From assembly GCA_937864815.1 (NCBI GenBank), contig CALMJY010000019.1, positions 1 to 52,808 of the forward strand: a stretch of DNA of 52,808 nt, written 5' to 3'. The notes beneath the pieces were generated by a model. The model made no database searches. It was not told the origin of the DNA and saw only the letters and a program-made list of their open reading frames with translations. Below, one piece after another: positions 10,102 to 19,967 of the stretch; position 1 is the stretch's first letter; each line of letters starts with the position of its first letter. A program made the translations under genes and the position numbers. This stretch comes from an uncultured Bacteroidota bacterium (lineage in GTDB: Bacteria > Bacteroidota > Bacteroidia > Bacteroidales > VadinHA17).

Positions 10102-11607
10102 ATGGATATTTTAACCCTATTTGTCGTAATACCGGTTCTGACAATAACTGCTATTCTTTTTATAAAGGACATAAAACATGTTCGCGTAGTTACTGCAATT
10201 GGAATGGGAATTCAGCTTATCATGGCTGCAGTTCTTGTATTCATGTATCTGGCAGCCAGGAAGGCTGGCGCATCTGAAGAAATGCTTTTTGTGAGAGATT
10301 ACCTCTGGTTCAAAAACCCTAATATACATTATGCAATTGGTGTGGACGGGATATCTGTGGCAATGATAGCCCTGACCTCATTAGTAGTATTTGCAGGTAT
10401 CTTTGCTTCCTGGGAGGTAGAATTCCTTACCAGGGAGTTTTTCGTATCGCTAATTCTGCTTGCCTCCGGAGTGTTCGGATTCTTTATCTCTATTGATTTG
10501 TTTACAATGTTCCTTTTCTATGAACTGGCTGTTATACCAATGTATCTTCTAATAGGAATATGGGGAAGTGGTCCGAAGGAATATTCAGCAATGAAGCTAA
10601 CCCTGATGCTTATGGGTGGATCGGCACTGATTCTTGCAGGTTTGCTTGGTATTTACTTCAACTCAGCGCCTGATGGTGGTCAGTTCACTTTTAATATTCT
10701 TGAAATTTCCAAGGTAACTATACCTATGTCAGCCCAAAGGCTGTTTTTCCCCCTGACATTTGTCGGATTTGGAGTTCTTGGAGCCCTTTTTCCATTCCAT
10801 ACCTGGTCACCTGACGGACATGCCTCCGCTCCCACTGCAGTATCAATGCTTCATGCGGGTGTATTAATGAAACTCGGAGGTTACGGTGCCTTCAGGGTGG
10901 CTATATTCCTTATGCCTGAAGCTGCAGTTGAGCTATCATGGATCTTTATAATACTTACATCAATAAGTGTTGTTTACGGAGCTTTCGGTGCTATAGTTCA
11001 GAAAGACCTTAAATATATTAATGCCTACTCTTCAGTAAGCCATTGCGGACTTGTGCTTTTTGCCATCCTTATGATGAACCAGACAGCACTTAATGGTGCG
11101 GTTATTCAGATGATCTCTCACGGGTTGATGACAGCGCTCTTTTTTGCACTCATTGGAATGCTCTATGGACGGACACATACAAGAATGATTAATGAGATGG
11201 GTGGACTTATGAAGGTTATTCCTTTTCTTTCAGTTTGCTATGTAATAGCTGGTCTAGCATCACTTGGCCTTCCGGGATTAAGCGGATTTGTTGCAGAGAT
11301 GACAATCTTTGTAGGTGCATTCCAGCACACAGATGTATTTCACAGGGTTGTGACCATTGTTGCAGTATCTTCAATTGTAATTACTGCAGTATACATTCTT
11401 CGTGTAGTTGCCATATTACTGCTTGGTCCAACCACAGATGAACATCATGAGCATCTTACAGACGCCAAATGGTTTGAAAAAGTATCAGTTGTTACACTTA
11501 TCGGATCTGTTGCAGGTATTGGCCTTGCTCCTTACTGGCTTTCTACAATGATCGGAGCAAGTCTTAGCCCGTTAGTCGAAAAGATAGTATCGGTAAATCC
11601 GTTTTAA
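10102..11607 (+). CDS. nuoM: NADH-quinone oxidoreductase subunit M
   Basis: FYELAVIPMYLLIGIWG; PFHTWSPDGHASAPTAVSMLHAGVLMKLGGYG. Confidence 0.96.
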   Translation: MDILTLFVVIPVLTITAILFIKDIKHVRVVTAIGMGIQLIMAAVLVFMYLAARKAGASEEMLFVRDYLWFKNPNIHYAIGVDGISVAMIALTSLVVFAGIFASWEVEFLTREFFVSLILLASGVFGFFISIDLFTMFLFYELAVIPMYLLIGIWGSGPKEYSAMKLTLMLMGGSALILAGLLGIYFNSAPDGGQFTFNILEISKVTIPMSAQRLFFPLTFVGFGVLGALFPFHTWSPDGHASAPTAVSMLHAGVLMKLGGYGAFRVAIFLMPEAAVELSWIFIILTSISVVYGAFGAIVQKDLKYINAYSSVSHCGLVLFAILMMNQTALNGAVIQMISHGLMTALFFALIGMLYGRTHTRMINEMGGLMKVIPFLSVCYVIAGLASLGLPGLSGFVAEMTIFVGAFQHTDVFHRVVTIVAVSSIVITAVYILRVVAILLLGPTTDEHHEHLTDAKWFEKVSVVTLIGSVAGIGLAPYWLSTMIGASLSPLVEKIVSVNPF

Positions 11608-11644
11608 TCAGATATAAATAAACTATCCAGGATAAAAATAAAAT

Positions 11645-13066
11645 ATGAGCCCAGAAAAATTTGTTATAATGCGCCATGAATTGCTGCTGACAGCTGCTGC
11701 ACTTATGGTTTTGATTGTTGAGGTATTCAGCCATCCTGATAAAAAGGGGAAAGTAATCACTCTTTCGGCAATCTGCTTTGGTTTAATTACTGTGCTTGGA
11801 TTACTTCCGTCACCAGAAGGTGAACTGTTTGGTGGAATGTATATCACAAATGCGGGCAGGCTCATGATGAAGAATATCCTGAATATTGGTGTATTGCTTG
11901 TCTTCCTTCAGTCAGCAGACTGGCTCAGAAGAGATGAAAACTCAGAAAAAATAAGTGAATACTTTGTCTTAATGATATCAACCCTGATCGGGATGAACTT
12001 TATGATTTCATCAGGTCACTTTCTGATGTTCTATATCGGTCTTGAACTGGCAACCATACCAATAGCTGCCCTGGCTGCATATGACAGGCACAGGAATATA
12101 TCTGCAGAAGCAGGGATAAAACTTATACTTATTTCAGCTCTTTCTTCCGGAATATTATTGTATGGGCTTTCATTGATATACGGAACAACAGGCTCGCTTT
12201 ATTTTGGTGAGATTGCAACTGTTTTCAGGGGCAGCAACCTTCAGTTACTTGGATTTATTTTCTTCTTTACAGGAATGGCATTTAAAATATCAATTGTACC
12301 CTTCCACTTATGGACTGCAGACGTCTATGAAGGTTCTCCCATAAATATCACTGCATACTTATCAGTTATTTCAAAGGGAGCTGCGGTATTTATTTTCATA
12401 ATTGTTCTTTTTACGGTATTTCCTGTAATTGTTGCTGCATGGCAGAAAGTAATCTATGTTACTTCTATTCTTACCATGACAATTGGTAACCTGTTTGCGA
12501 TAAGGCAGCAAAACCTTAAGAGATTCCTAGCATTTTCATCAATATCACAGGCAGGCTATATACTTCTCGGCTTCATAGGTGGAAACCAGCTGGGAATGGC
12601 ATCTGTTATATATTACATACTTGTTTATATATTCTCAAACCTGGGTGCTTTTGGTGTTGTTCTGGCTATCTCAAATGCATCAGGTAAAGAAAATGTTGAC
12701 GATTACAATGGTCTGTACCATACTAATCCCAAATTAAGCCTTATTATGATGCTGGCATTGTTTTCTCTGGCCGGTATTCCTCCTGTGGCAGGTTACTTTG
12801 GAAAATTTTTTCTCTTCACTGCCGCTGCTGAAAAAGGTTATTATACACTGGTGATAATAGCAGTACTGAATACAATTATCTCACTTTATTATTATCTCTT
12901 AATAGTAAAGGCAATGTTTCTTCTGAAAAGTGATAATCCGATTGAAAAGTTTAAAAGTACCTGGTATACAAGGTTTGCACTGGGATTATGTGTTGCCGGT
13001 ATTATTGTCACTGGTTTTGCCAGTGGTTTATTTGAACTGATAAGAAATTTAAGTTTTGGTATCTGA
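11645..13066 (+). CDS. nuoN: NADH-quinone oxidoreductase subunit N
   Basis: PFHLWTADVYEGSPINITAYLSVISKGAA; FSLAGIPPVAGYFGKF. Confidence 0.95.
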   Translation: MSPEKFVIMRHELLLTAAALMVLIVEVFSHPDKKGKVITLSAICFGLITVLGLLPSPEGELFGGMYITNAGRLMMKNILNIGVLLVFLQSADWLRRDENSEKISEYFVLMISTLIGMNFMISSGHFLMFYIGLELATIPIAALAAYDRHRNISAEAGIKLILISALSSGILLYGLSLIYGTTGSLYFGEIATVFRGSNLQLLGFIFFFTGMAFKISIVPFHLWTADVYEGSPINITAYLSVISKGAAVFIFIIVLFTVFPVIVAAWQKVIYVTSILTMTIGNLFAIRQQNLKRFLAFSSISQAGYILLGFIGGNQLGMASVIYYILVYIFSNLGAFGVVLAISNASGKENVDDYNGLYHTNPKLSLIMMLALFSLAGIPPVAGYFGKFFLFTAAAEKGYYTLVIIAVLNTIISLYYYLLIVKAMFLLKSDNPIEKFKSTWYTRFALGLCVAGIIVTGFASGLFELIRNLSFGI

Positions 13067-13081
13067 TCTAAAAATAGAAAT

Positions 13082-13435
13082 ATGGCTCTCAATAATGCAA
13101 AACATATTGTAAGCGAGATCAATGGTGTCCGTTGTACCATTGTTGAAACAGGAGCCTCGCTTGAACGGGCAGCCTTCCTTAAGGACCTCCTTACAACCAA
13201 TAACCTTGAGGTGATGGAAATAAGAGAACCTGCACAGGAAGGAGGAGGTGAAGACAAATACACCATAGGCGTTACAGATCTTTTATTCAATCCAGTTTTT
13301 GCTGTTTATGAGAAACAGCTTAAGACACCAGAAGGAGACCTGATAACATCAGGTTACTGGAACCAGGAGTGCATAAATTGTGATCCAAGGTACTGGATAA
13401 GAAGAAAAGGTGCCAGAAAAGGACTTGACGGATAG
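13082..13435 (+). CDS. conserved hypothetical protein encoded at the end of the nuo operon
   Basis: 117-aa ORF 15 bp after nuoN, same strand; FNPVFAVYEKQLKTPEGDLITSGYWNQECINCDPRYWIR. Confidence 0.75.
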   Translation: MALNNAKHIVSEINGVRCTIVETGASLERAAFLKDLLTTNNLEVMEIREPAQEGGGEDKYTIGVTDLLFNPVFAVYEKQLKTPEGDLITSGYWNQECINCDPRYWIRRKGARKGLDG

Positions 13436-14188
13436 TTAAATTCTGTCATCATTCCATATTTGCCAGGCTTTTTCTGCCTGAGAATGAAGCATTTTAAGAC
13501 CTGTTATCACAGTACATCCCTGCTTAAGTCCGGATTTAAGGAAAGCAGTTATTTCAGGATTGTAGACAAGGTCAAATAAAATATGTCCTTTACCCAGAAG
13601 GGAGTAATCAATATCTGGTTTAGTTTCAATCCCGGGAAACATTCCCAAAGGAGTTGTGTTTACAATCAACTGGATTTGAGCAATCAGACCAGGAGTAATA
13701 TCCTGATAGGTTATTGTATCTGTCTTTTTCTCCCGTGAAACAGAAATTATATTTGCTCCCATTTTTTTCAATACATAACAGACTGCCCGTGAGCTTCCTC
13801 CTGTACCAAGGACTAAAGCATGCCTAAGATTATTCCGGAAATATGGTTTTAGGGAGTCAGAAATGCCTGTAACATCACTGTTGAATCCGGAGAGAAATAA
13901 ACTACTCCCTCTCCTGCTTATTTTAATAACATTTACGGCTCCAATTTCTGATGCTTCGTTATCAATTGAATCAAGAAATCTCAGAATCTCAGATTTATAT
14001 GGAATCGTAACATTAAGGCCACAAAGATCAGGTTCAGCCTCTAACAAGTCTGTAATCTGAGTGATGTCAGTAATGGGATAATTTTCATATGATGAATCAC
14101 TTATCCGCTCGTTTTTAAACTTCTCTGTAAAATATTTCCGGGAAAATGAATGACCAAGCGGGTATCCTATAAGGCCAAACTTTCTCAT
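13436..14188 (-). CDS. aroE: shikimate dehydrogenase
   Basis: FGLIGYPLGHSFSRKYFTEKF, GLNVTIPYKSEI, LGTGGSSRAVCYVLKKMGA. Confidence 0.95.
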   Translation of the reverse strand: MRKFGLIGYPLGHSFSRKYFTEKFKNERISDSSYENYPITDITQITDLLEAEPDLCGLNVTIPYKSEILRFLDSIDNEASEIGAVNVIKISRRGSSLFLSGFNSDVTGISDSLKPYFRNNLRHALVLGTGGSSRAVCYVLKKMGANIISVSREKKTDTITYQDITPGLIAQIQLIVNTTPLGMFPGIETKPDIDYSLLGKGHILFDLVYNPEITAFLKSGLKQGCTVITGLKMLHSQAEKAWQIWNDDRI

Positions 14189-14198
14189 ATGGACATGT

Positions 14199-14972
14199 TT
14201 ACTTAACCAGACCTTCAGGAAGAAACTGAAAGAATGTATCTCCCCTTAACCCCAATCTCAAAGTCTCAAGTGGAATGATTTCATTGGGTGCAATATTTCC
14301 AAGATTAACATTTGCACCAAAATGCTTTATGAACCATGCCTGCTGTGATTTAAGAGGTGCTTCCCAAAGAACATTCTCAAGTTTTACATGATCGGATATT
14401 GCAGTTATTATCTTGCTATTTATAGATCCATCTTCATTATATATGCCAGTTGTTCCAGATTCTCTTGCTTCAGCAATAACCTTAACAGAACCGGCATCGA
14501 GTTCAGATTTCATCATTGCCACCCATTCATCGGGCGTATAAACGACATCCTTTTTCTTTGAGCCGACCTCTGATATAACAGTCCTTTTACCGGCAAGTCG
14601 ACTTATGTATTTAAGCTTGACTTTATGATCAATGTCATATGATCCATCAGAAACCTCAACTAACGTAAGTTCGTATTTATCAAGAAGTTCAATATATTCA
14701 TCAAACATATTCCGCACTACATAGGCCTCGAAGAGCGTCCCTCCGAAATAAGGAACTGTACCTGCCTTTTTATAAATGGAAATCTTTTTTTCAAATCCGG
14801 GTGTTATCAGCGAGGTTCCAAAACCAAGCTTTACAAAATCAGTATATTCGGATCCGACAGACATAAAATCCTCAGCCTCTCTTATACTCAGACCTTTATC
14901 CATAACCATGGTAAGTCCTGAATTCCTTGGTTTTACAGGTCTTTCAGGCAAAAAAGGAAGTGCCACTTTCAT
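14199..14972 (-). CDS. comA: phosphosulfolactate synthase (ComA family)
   Basis: KPRNSGLTMVMDKGLS, DFVKLGFGTS, YFGGTLFEAYVVRN, VEVSDGS, WEAPLKSQQAWFIKHFGANVNLGNI. Confidence 0.85.
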   Translation of the reverse strand: MKVALPFLPERPVKPRNSGLTMVMDKGLSIREAEDFMSVGSEYTDFVKLGFGTSLITPGFEKKISIYKKAGTVPYFGGTLFEAYVVRNMFDEYIELLDKYELTLVEVSDGSYDIDHKVKLKYISRLAGKRTVISEVGSKKKDVVYTPDEWVAMMKSELDAGSVKVIAEARESGTTGIYNEDGSINSKIITAISDHVKLENVLWEAPLKSQQAWFIKHFGANVNLGNIAPNEIIPLETLRLGLRGDTFFQFLPEGLVK

Positions 14973-14988
14973 AAAATTTGAAGTTTAT

Positions 14989-16410
14989 TTATTTATACAC
15001 CAGATCATTAGTGTCAAGCAGCTTTTTCATTTTCCTGTTCAACATTTCTTTAGGAAAAAATTCGCTGAAATCATTGAAGGTTTCTTTCTCAACACCTATT
15101 GCAGCAGAAAGATGTTTATAGGCTTTTTCATTATTCCCGGTATGAAGGAAAAATGCAGCAAGAAGATAATTTATGCCCGGTACATCACCTGTTACCTTAT
15201 AGGCAACTTCAAGGTATGGCAACGCTTTAGTGGCCAGCCCGTCTTTCAATATTATTTTGCCCAGATCAGACCAAATCTCACTGTAATATGCATCGAGCTT
15301 CAAAGCTTCACGAAAACAGCGCATAGCAGCTTTTTTTTCACCGTTTAGCGAGTGTGCCTTACCAAGAAGATACCAGAATTCCGGATTTTCATCATCAAGA
15401 CGAACAGCTTTTCTGAAGAACAGAAGACTATCCTCAACTATTCCGCTGTTCAATGCAATAACTCCAAGTCCGAACCAAGGATCGGCAAAATCAGGGGCAA
15501 GTTCAATAGCTTCCTGGTAGTATTTTTTTGCCATCCTTATTTCACCCGTCTTCTCGTAACACTCAGCAAGGTAAGTCATAGCCTCGAAGCTATCAGGCTC
15601 ATTTTCAATATACTCATGATAAACAGGAATTGCCTCTGCATACCTATCAGTGTTGCTAAGGATATTTCCCTTATTGAACAATGCAAATGTATTCTGCGAA
15701 TTAATGGCAAGGGCATAGTCATATGCTTCCATTGCCTTTTCATGCTGATCAAGCTTGTTATAAATGATGCCCAGATTATACCATGCACTGTCGGAATATG
15801 GTTCTTCTTCGAGATACCACAAATAATACTGAATACTGTTTTCAAAATCCTCAATTTTTTCGTAAGCATATGCTAGATCATAAAGATGAGCCTTGAAATC
15901 AGGTTCAAGTTCAACCAGACGAAGCATATAAGGAATCATATATTCATAGTAATTGAGATTCTGGAGTACTGAAGTTATTGTAAAAAGAATGTGTTCAACT
16001 TCTTCAGAATCAAGCATCAGTGCATAATCAAACATTTTCTTTGCACCCTGGATATCACCCAATATTCCAAATGCAGTACCTTTTGCAATAAAAATTTCAT
16101 GATTCCCGGGTTCAATGCTCTCAAGTTTCTTTAGGAGCCGCAGCGCCTCAACTGCACGTCCCTTATCAAGAAGGACTCTGGCTTTTCTTAATTGTATAGA
16201 AACAGAATTCGGATGCTGCTCTGTTGCCAGTGTAGCAGCTTCAAATGCTTTTGATGAATTATTGCTTTCGATGTAATAATCAATAATAGTTTCAAATTCG
16301 ATCACATCAAAAAAACAGCGCTCATTGTTTTTTCTCATGCTTTCAAACTTCTGAACCGCATGCTTTATCTCCTCCTCGAATGAATAACTTAACTTATCCT
16401 CTTCCATCAC
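14989..16410 (-). CDS. tetratricopeptide repeat protein
   Basis: Repeated TPR-like units (e.g. SAWYNLGIIYNKLDQHEKAMEAYDYALAIN, PEFWYLLGKAHSLNGEKKAAMRCFREALKLD); GTG 16410 or ATG 16407 start. Confidence 0.9.
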   Translation of the reverse strand: MMEEDKLSYSFEEEIKHAVQKFESMRKNNERCFFDVIEFETIIDYYIESNNSSKAFEAATLATEQHPNSVSIQLRKARVLLDKGRAVEALRLLKKLESIEPGNHEIFIAKGTAFGILGDIQGAKKMFDYALMLDSEEVEHILFTITSVLQNLNYYEYMIPYMLRLVELEPDFKAHLYDLAYAYEKIEDFENSIQYYLWYLEEEPYSDSAWYNLGIIYNKLDQHEKAMEAYDYALAINSQNTFALFNKGNILSNTDRYAEAIPVYHEYIENEPDSFEAMTYLAECYEKTGEIRMAKKYYQEAIELAPDFADPWFGLGVIALNSGIVEDSLLFFRKAVRLDDENPEFWYLLGKAHSLNGEKKAAMRCFREALKLDAYYSEIWSDLGKIILKDGLATKALPYLEVAYKVTGDVPGINYLLAAFFLHTGNNEKAYKHLSAAIGVEKETFNDFSEFFPKEMLNRKMKKLLDTNDLVYK

Positions 16411-16427
16411 ACTGTTAAATATCGTTA

Positions 16428-16435
16428 CAAAATTA
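16428..16435 (-). promoter_or_regulatory. putative -7 box TAATTTTG for the TPR gene
   Basis: CAAAATTA on + strand, 18 bp upstream of the start codon. Confidence 0.4.
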
Positions 16436-16549
16436 ATACTATTTTAATTAAGCCTTATATACTGGTTTTTCAGTTATCAACAATTAAAAATTTTTATAAA
16501 CTACTAGTAATCAATAACATAATTAAATAATGCTAATATTTTCATTTTT

Positions 16550-16690
16550 TTTACATGCGAAACGCAACCTCCGGAGTCAAATATTCATCTTATCATTGTT
16601 AATGAACAGATTCAGACCTTAAATACCATAATTACCCTAGAATTAACCTAAATTCTACCTCTGAAGAACCGGGACCCTACCCGGTTTTTC
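16550..16690 (+). ncRNA. candidate structured ncRNA ending in an intrinsic terminator
   Basis: Hairpins TGCG-AAA-CGCA (16556-16566), TCATT-GTT-AATGA (16593-16605), TAGAATT-AACCTA-AATTCTA (16638-16657), then a terminator hairpin; lies between divergent genes. Confidence 0.35.
16667..16689 (+). terminator. intrinsic terminator-like hairpin AACCGGG-ACCCTA-CCCGGTT-TTT
   Basis: Perfect 7-bp GC-rich stem followed by T-tract on + strand. Confidence 0.6.
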
Positions 16691-16694
16691 ATTT

Positions 16695-16711
16695 TATATT
16701 TGGTATATTTG
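16695..16711 (+). promoter_or_regulatory. tandem -7 boxes TATATTTG-G-TATATTTG
   Basis: Two perfect TAnnTTTG matches 9 bp apart, 22 bp before the ATG at 16733. Confidence 0.5.
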
Positions 16712-16732
16712 CAGATATGGTTCCATACAGTA

Positions 16733-17740
16733 ATGAAAATGAAAGATACATTACAATCCAGATTAGTACTTATATTTTGTGTCGTATTATCAGCATTATT
16801 TTTTTCATGCAAAGAGGAAGAAAATCCCATTAAATTTCCATACGGAACATTTCCCGACTCTTTACAAATTCTCGAAGGACTGAATTCCCAGTATGATGAT
16901 TATAATACTGATATTTACCAGATTACCGGTGGTTTTAAGCTTATCTTTTCGAGTAACCGAAAAAGTTCCGGGGGACAATTCGATATTGAGCAAGGGATTT
17001 TATCATATGTATTTGACCAGACAAACGGCAATTTTTCGTTAACATCTGCAATATCAAATGACAGTTTCACAAATAAACTATTGTCTCAGGCAGTAACCTC
17101 CGGGGATGATTTTGGACCTTATCGTTTTTTCAGTACTGCTGACGGATTTGAGTATTTAATATTATCATCTGTAAATGTGGACGGGGACCTTGATCTTTAT
17201 TACCTTAAGAATTTGCCTGTTTACGGGTCGAATTCACCTGCTATTACTGGTCCGAATCCTGTAAATATCTTCAATTCAGGTTCAGACGATGTTTACATAT
17301 GCTTTGATTCCAACCTTGATACAGCATATTTTTCCTCAAACAGAGGAGGGAATTTTGATATTTTCCGTGACAGTGTCCCAAATGATTCACCTTTAAGCAC
17401 ATGGTTTGACAGAAACATAAGAATACCTTCAAAACCTGACAGCATTAACAGTACTGCAGATGATAAATGTCCATATGTTTTCAGGAATGTAATGGTTTTT
17501 GCTTCAAACAGGCTTGGAGGACTGGGAGGATATGATCTCTATTATTCTGTGCTTAAAAACCGTAAATGGAATTCACCTGTTAATTTCGGGCCAGACATAA
17601 ATACCATGTATGATGAATACAGGCCTGTTCTCGGATCTGTACAGGATTTCACCAACTCTTATCTTATCTTCTCTTCAAACAGACCTGGCGGAAAAGGGGG
17701 ATTTGATCTCTATTTTATGGGATTGGAGTTACCAAAGTGA
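16733..17740 (+). CDS. PD40/WD40-like beta-propeller lipoprotein
   Basis: FSSNR-type repeats ([60 protein letters not shown]); N-terminal signal with Cys ([11 protein letters not shown]). ATG start preferred over the TTG at 16700. Confidence 0.8.
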   Translation: MKMKDTLQSRLVLIFCVVLSALFFSCKEEENPIKFPYGTFPDSLQILEGLNSQYDDYNTDIYQITGGFKLIFSSNRKSSGGQFDIEQGILSYVFDQTNGNFSLTSAISNDSFTNKLLSQAVTSGDDFGPYRFFSTADGFEYLILSSVNVDGDLDLYYLKNLPVYGSNSPAITGPNPVNIFNSGSDDVYICFDSNLDTAYFSSNRGGNFDIFRDSVPNDSPLSTWFDRNIRIPSKPDSINSTADDKCPYVFRNVMVFASNRLGGLGGYDLYYSVLKNRKWNSPVNFGPDINTMYDEYRPVLGSVQDFTNSYLIFSSNRPGGKGGFDLYFMGLELPK

Positions 17741-18602
17741 ATTGTGCTGCCATAAGTGTGTTTCGCAAAAGTGATACCCTGGTCATTGGCCCCACTCCAC
17801 CGGGCACAGGTGTAATATAGGAACACTTTGGAGCAACTCTTTCAAAATCAACATCTCCTGCTAACCGGAATCCAGATTTAGCATCAGGGGATGCAACACG
17901 GGTAGTCCCTACATCAATTACAACTGCTCCATCCTTAACCATGTCTTCTTTAACAAATCCGGGAGATCCGAGCGCTGCAATAACAATATCCGATGCTGAC
18001 ACAATTTCTTTTATATTCCTTGTACGGCTATGAACGAGAGTAACAGTTGCATCCATTCCTTTTTGAGAAAGAAGTATGCTTACAGGTCTTCCAACAATAT
18101 TACTACGTCCGATAACCACACAGCTTTTTCCTGAAGTCGGTATATTGTATCTCTTAATAAGTTCAATAATTCCGAATGGTGTTGCGGGCAGATATCCGGG
18201 CAGTCCTATCATCATCCTCCCGATATTAACAGGGTGAAATCCGTCGGCATCCTTTGAAGGATTAATTGCCTCAATAACCCTGTATTCAGAAATGTGATCA
18301 GGAAGAGGCAGTTGCACTATAAAACCATCGACATCCCTGTCCTCATTTAATTCACTGATTTTTTGAAGCAGGAAATCCTCCTTAACAGAGCTTTCATAGC
18401 GCAATAGAGTTGAATTGAAGCCTACCTCATGACAATCCTTCACTTTATTTGCCACATAGGTTTCGCTGGAACCATCATTGCCAACAAGTATTGCAGCAAG
18501 GTGGGGTGTTTTTCTCCCTGCTGCTTTAAGTTTCAGAACCTCCTGAGCAATTTCATGCTTTATTTCTGAAGCAACCTTTTTCCCGTCAATAAGAGTATAC
18601 AT
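17715..18602 (-). CDS. folD: bifunctional methylenetetrahydrofolate dehydrogenase/cyclohydrolase
   Basis: [65 protein letters not shown]. Confidence 0.97.
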   Translation of the reverse strand: MYTLIDGKKVASEIKHEIAQEVLKLKAAGRKTPHLAAILVGNDGSSETYVANKVKDCHEVGFNSTLLRYESSVKEDFLLQKISELNEDRDVDGFIVQLPLPDHISEYRVIEAINPSKDADGFHPVNIGRMMIGLPGYLPATPFGIIELIKRYNIPTSGKSCVVIGRSNIVGRPVSILLSQKGMDATVTLVHSRTRNIKEIVSASDIVIAALGSPGFVKEDMVKDGAVVIDVGTTRVASPDAKSGFRLAGDVDFERVAPKCSYITPVPGGVGPMTRVSLLRNTLMAAQFTLVTPIP

Positions 18603-18610
18603 TGTGGTAT

Positions 18611-19930
18611 TTATTTTCTGCCCATCATTTTGGCAACATTCCCACCCTTTGTCATCATCTTCATCATTCGCCTTGTCTCATCAAACTGTTTAATGAGCTT
18701 GTTTACCTCCTGAACTGAAGTTCCGCTTCCCATCGCTATTCTTTTACGCCTGCTTCCGTTAAGTACTACGGGATTTGTTCTTTCCTCGGGTGTCATGCTT
18801 CGTATTATTGCTTCAATGCTTTTAAAAGCATTATCGTCAATATCAAGATCTTTTACAGCTTTTCCTACACCGGGTATCATTGACATAAGGTCCTTGACAT
18901 TACCCATCTTCTTTATCTGCTGAATCTGGTTAATAAAATCGTCAAAATCAAACTGGTCTTTGGCAATTTTTTTCTGTAGTCGCCTTGCCTCCTCAGCATC
19001 GTACTGCTCCTGAGCTTTTTCAACAAGAGAGACTATATCTCCCATACCCAGAATCCTGTCAGCCATCCTGGCGGGGTAAAAGATATCTATTGCATCCATC
19101 TTTTCACCAGAACTCACAAACTTAATCGGCTTATTAACAACAGATTTTATTGACAGAGCTGCTCCACCGCGTGTATCCCCATCAAGCTTTGTAAGCACCA
19201 CGCCATCAAAATCAAGTCTTTCATTAAATTCACGTGCTGTATTGACAGCATCCTGGCCAGTCATGGAGTCGACTACAAACAAAATCTCATGCGGATTAAC
19301 CGCCTGTTTTACTGCTGAAATTTCATTCATCATCTGCTCATCAATAGCAAGGCGTCCAGCGGTATCAATTATAACCAGGTCATTCCCATTTTTCTTTGCT
19401 TCCCTGACAGCATTACGTGCAATTAAAACCGGGTCAATGTTACCGGTTTCAGTATAGACCGGCACTTCAACCTGGGAGCCAATGATCTTAAGCTGTTCAA
19501 TAGCTGCCGGCCTGTATATATCACATGCAACCAGAAGAGGATTTTTACTCCTTTTTAATTTTACCCATTTTGCAAGTTTCCCGCTGAAAGTAGTTTTTCC
19601 GGATCCCTGAAGCCCGGCAATCAGTATAACAGAAGGATTGATTTTAATATTAATATCAGTTTTATCCCCACCCATCAGGTCAACAAGTTCATCATGAACA
19701 ATCTTGACCAACATCTGTGATGGATTAACTGATTTAAGCACTTCCTGCCCAATGGCTTTCTGCTTAACAGTATCGGTAAACTGTTTGGCTATCTTAAAGT
19801 TAACATCTGCATCAAGAAGTGCCCTTCTAACTTCCTTAAGTGTTTCAGCAATATTTATCTCAGTTATCCTGCCCTGTCCTTTAAGCAGCTTAAAGGATTT
19901 TTCCAGCCTTTCACTTAAATTCTCAAACAT
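18611..19930 (-). CDS. ffh: signal recognition particle protein Ffh
   Basis: [47 protein letters not shown]-domain [11 protein letters not shown]. Confidence 0.97.
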   Translation of the reverse strand: MFENLSERLEKSFKLLKGQGRITEINIAETLKEVRRALLDADVNFKIAKQFTDTVKQKAIGQEVLKSVNPSQMLVKIVHDELVDLMGGDKTDINIKINPSVILIAGLQGSGKTTFSGKLAKWVKLKRSKNPLLVACDIYRPAAIEQLKIIGSQVEVPVYTETGNIDPVLIARNAVREAKKNGNDLVIIDTAGRLAIDEQMMNEISAVKQAVNPHEILFVVDSMTGQDAVNTAREFNERLDFDGVVLTKLDGDTRGGAALSIKSVVNKPIKFVSSGEKMDAIDIFYPARMADRILGMGDIVSLVEKAQEQYDAEEARRLQKKIAKDQFDFDDFINQIQQIKKMGNVKDLMSMIPGVGKAVKDLDIDDNAFKSIEAIIRSMTPEERTNPVVLNGSRRKRIAMGSGTSVQEVNKLIKQFDETRRMMKMMTKGGNVAKMMGRK

Positions 19931-19967
19931 ATTGTCGTTTATAGTATTTGTAATTAATTGGTTGTTA

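Noticed and set aside
12892-13290. 132-aa antisense ORF across nuoN and the 117-aa ORF
   Set aside because: Spans two co-directional genes on the opposite strand; shadow ORF
15352-15876. 174-aa + strand ORF within the TPR gene
   Set aside because: Antisense to clear TPR repeats; Cys/Ile/Phe-rich shadow translation
16471-16482. Single TTATCAACA DnaA-box-like site
   Set aside because: One mismatch to TTATCCACA and isolated; no cluster, so no oriC call
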